A stretch of DNA of 64,000 nucleotides from Promethearchaeota archaeon Loki_b31 (GTDB lineage: Archaea; Asgardarchaeota; Lokiarchaeia; Sigyniarchaeales; SOKP01): positions 1 to 64,000 of the forward strand of contig NJBI01000007.1 of the NCBI GenBank assembly GCA_005222975.1. Direction: 5' to 3'. Below, piece after piece: positions 63,013-64,000 of the stretch (its first letter is position 1; each line of letters begins with the position of its first letter). The translations under genes were made by a program, and so were the position numbers. The notes below the pieces were generated by a model. That model searched no databases, was not told the origin of the DNA, and saw only the letters and a list, made by a program, of their open reading frames with translations.

Positions 63013-64000
63013 TTAAAGGAATAAATTAATTAGAGGTAATAGTTGTTGCTTGAAGTAATCGATTTTTTCGTAAAGAAGCTCGACATTTTCGGATAAGATC
63101 CATAAATAAACGGGGATGTTCAATTCTGAATATTCAAATAGTTTTTCTCCTCGAATAGTAAACCCATTTAGTGGAAAATCGAGTGTTATCGAAGGCTCTC
63201 TAATTAATCCAATTGAATTGTGGAAGTTTGAGAGAGTTTGCATAATTAAAGCGGTATTATTTAACAATGCCGTGTCAGTCTCTGAGTCTGTGAAGTTTCC
63301 AAAAATTAATCCATCCATGGAAATCAAACTTGCAGCTTTACCTTCAATTGTATGGATGAAATCTTCGAGGATGTTTTCGATAATTTCAGATGTTTCGGAG
63401 ACCTTTTTTAACGCCTCACTGAACATTTGCATTATCGTTTCTTTCTGAAATATTGTTGTATCGGAATAGCTAATAGGCATTTTCTCAAATTCCCCAGCAA
63501 TGTGATTGAATTTAGATTTTATAGTAGATACGTTATTCTGCCATTCGAGCGAGGTGCGAACATCCTGATCGCTTTTTGAAAGTACAATTAAAATTGGGGG
63601 AGACTCATTTAATTGTTTTAAAGCTTTCAATACTTGACGGAAATAATTCGCAGATTCTGTAAATCGTTCAGTCTCTTGGGTGTCGACAACGTACAAAATT
63701 AAATCAGCCTCAGTAAAAAATAATTCAGGTTTATTAAAGTATAGTTTCTCTCTATACTGAACTTGACCACCTAAATCCCATGAGAGTATTGGATAACCGA
63801 AAAAATCTAATTTTACGCGTTTGACCCCCCTTGTTGGTAACAAAGCCTTAATTATAGAATACTTATCCTGAAGCACTGCCAAAATACTGGTCTTCCCACC
63901 ATTATCGAGTCCAATCATTAATAGCTTTTTATGAGTTCTTAACTTTTCACTAATCGCTTTCTCTAATACTTGAGCTATCTTGACCCATTTTGTAAGAATA
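63013..64000 (-). CDS. Arf/Rag-like GTPase with C-terminal roadblock-like domain (5' end outside window)
   Basis: The ORF track starts at ATG 63918, but the frame is open to the window edge and encodes a plausible N-terminal helix (TKWVKIAQVLEKAISEKLRT then HKKLLMIGLDNGGKTS), so the true start is beyond 64000. G motifs: G1 GLDNGGKTS, G3 SWDLGGQVQYR, G4 VLSKSD. From about residue 185 of the ORF comes EGKAASLISMDGLIFGNFTD, followed by a mixed alpha/beta domain resembling Roadblock/LC7. A GTPase followed by a roadblock-type domain is the layout of eukaryotic Rag/Gtr GTPases, whereas WDLGGQ is Arf-like. Likely acts on a membrane surface with roadblock partners. Confidence 0.82.
   Translation of the reverse strand, partial: ILTKWVKIAQVLEKAISEKLRTHKKLLMIGLDNGGKTSILAVLQDKYSIIKALLPTRGVKRVKLDFFGYPILSWDLGGQVQYREKLYFNKPELFFTEADLILYVVDTQETERFTESANYFRQVLKALKQLNESPPILIVLSKSDQDVRTSLEWQNNVSTIKSKFNHIAGEFEKMPISYSDTTIFQKETIMQMFSEALKKVSETSEIIENILEDFIHTIEGKAASLISMDGLIFGNFTDSETDTALLNNTALIMQTLSNFHNSIGLIREPSITLDFPLNGFTIRGEKLFEYSELNIPVYLWILSENVELLYEKIDYFKQQLLPLINLFL

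Noticed and set aside
1-64000. CRISPR arrays, rRNA, tRNA, transposase genes
   Set aside because: Looked for; no regularly spaced repeats, no RNA gene signatures, no transposase motif seen by eye.

Overview
The window looks like chromosomal DNA of an Asgard archaeon, most likely a Lokiarchaeia-like lineage. The sequence is very AT-rich and has archaeal information-processing genes (RadA, EndA-type tRNA-splicing endonuclease), a complete archaeal V/A-type ATP synthase operon and an archaeal-type CO dehydrogenase alpha subunit (CdhA). It also carries eukaryote-like signature genes: Arf/Rag-like GTPases, a V4R/Bet3-like protein, coiled-coil proteins and zinc-ribbon proteins. I saw no rRNA, tRNA, CRISPR array or insertion sequence. 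The lineage assignment is inference from gene content only.

Layout. 1-3.5 kb: the tail of an unknown gene, a sugar-1-phosphate nucleotidyltransferase and a GH13 amylase-family enzyme. 3.7-14.9 kb: an amino-acid/acyl-CoA region. It holds three sets of genes: (a) two 2-hydroxyacyl-CoA dehydratase B-type subunits, a partner subunit, the ATP-dependent activase and a third, fossil B-subunit fragment; (b) a D-Ala-D-Ala-ligase-like ATP-grasp enzyme next to an amino-acid racemase; (c) a B12-dependent mutase-like protein overlapping an opine-dehydrogenase-family gene. 15-16.6 kb: two VIT1/CCC1-like membrane proteins, one split by a poly-A frameshift. 16.8-24.3 kb: a PhoU-like protein, a 1361-residue acidic-repeat/LAGLIDADG fusion, a HerA/VirB4-like ATPase and two small membrane proteins, one of them broken by an 8-bp tandem duplication.

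24.5-36 kb: the ATP synthase operon, order K-C-H-F-E-A-B-D-I, followed by a zinc-ribbon membrane protein and a second A subunit with changed catalytic motifs. 36-42 kb: tRNA endonuclease, tandem MEMO1 proteins (the first lacks metal ligands), a coiled-coil protein, a PfkB kinase, a DUF457-type membrane protein and an OsmC protein. 42-54 kb: RadA, a membrane protein, a degenerate phosphohexomutase, a giant GH13 protein, two small paralogous membrane proteins, then a sugar operon (GalT-like, nucleotidyltransferase, GH57) followed by a fossil copy of the nucleotidyltransferase tail. 54-64 kb: an RHH regulator, a D-2-hydroxyacid dehydrogenase, a zinc-ribbon protein with a 22-23-residue Trp repeat, an Arf-like GTPase, a V4R protein, CdhA with a small Cys/His protein, and an Arf/Rag-like GTPase running off the right edge.

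The most unexpected signal is in translation starts. At least four conserved genes (a dehydratase B subunit, atpC, atpD, GH57) have family-conserved N-terminal sequence upstream of any ATG/GTG/TTG, with only ACG or ATT in the start position. Three of these have a Shine-Dalgarno-like sequence 8-9 nt upstream. The ORF track truncates all four. A second theme is duplication followed by decay: a divergent AtpA paralogue, a MEMO paralogue without its metal ligands, two 3'-end gene fossils, two frameshifted small genes and a phosphohexomutase with altered catalytic loops.
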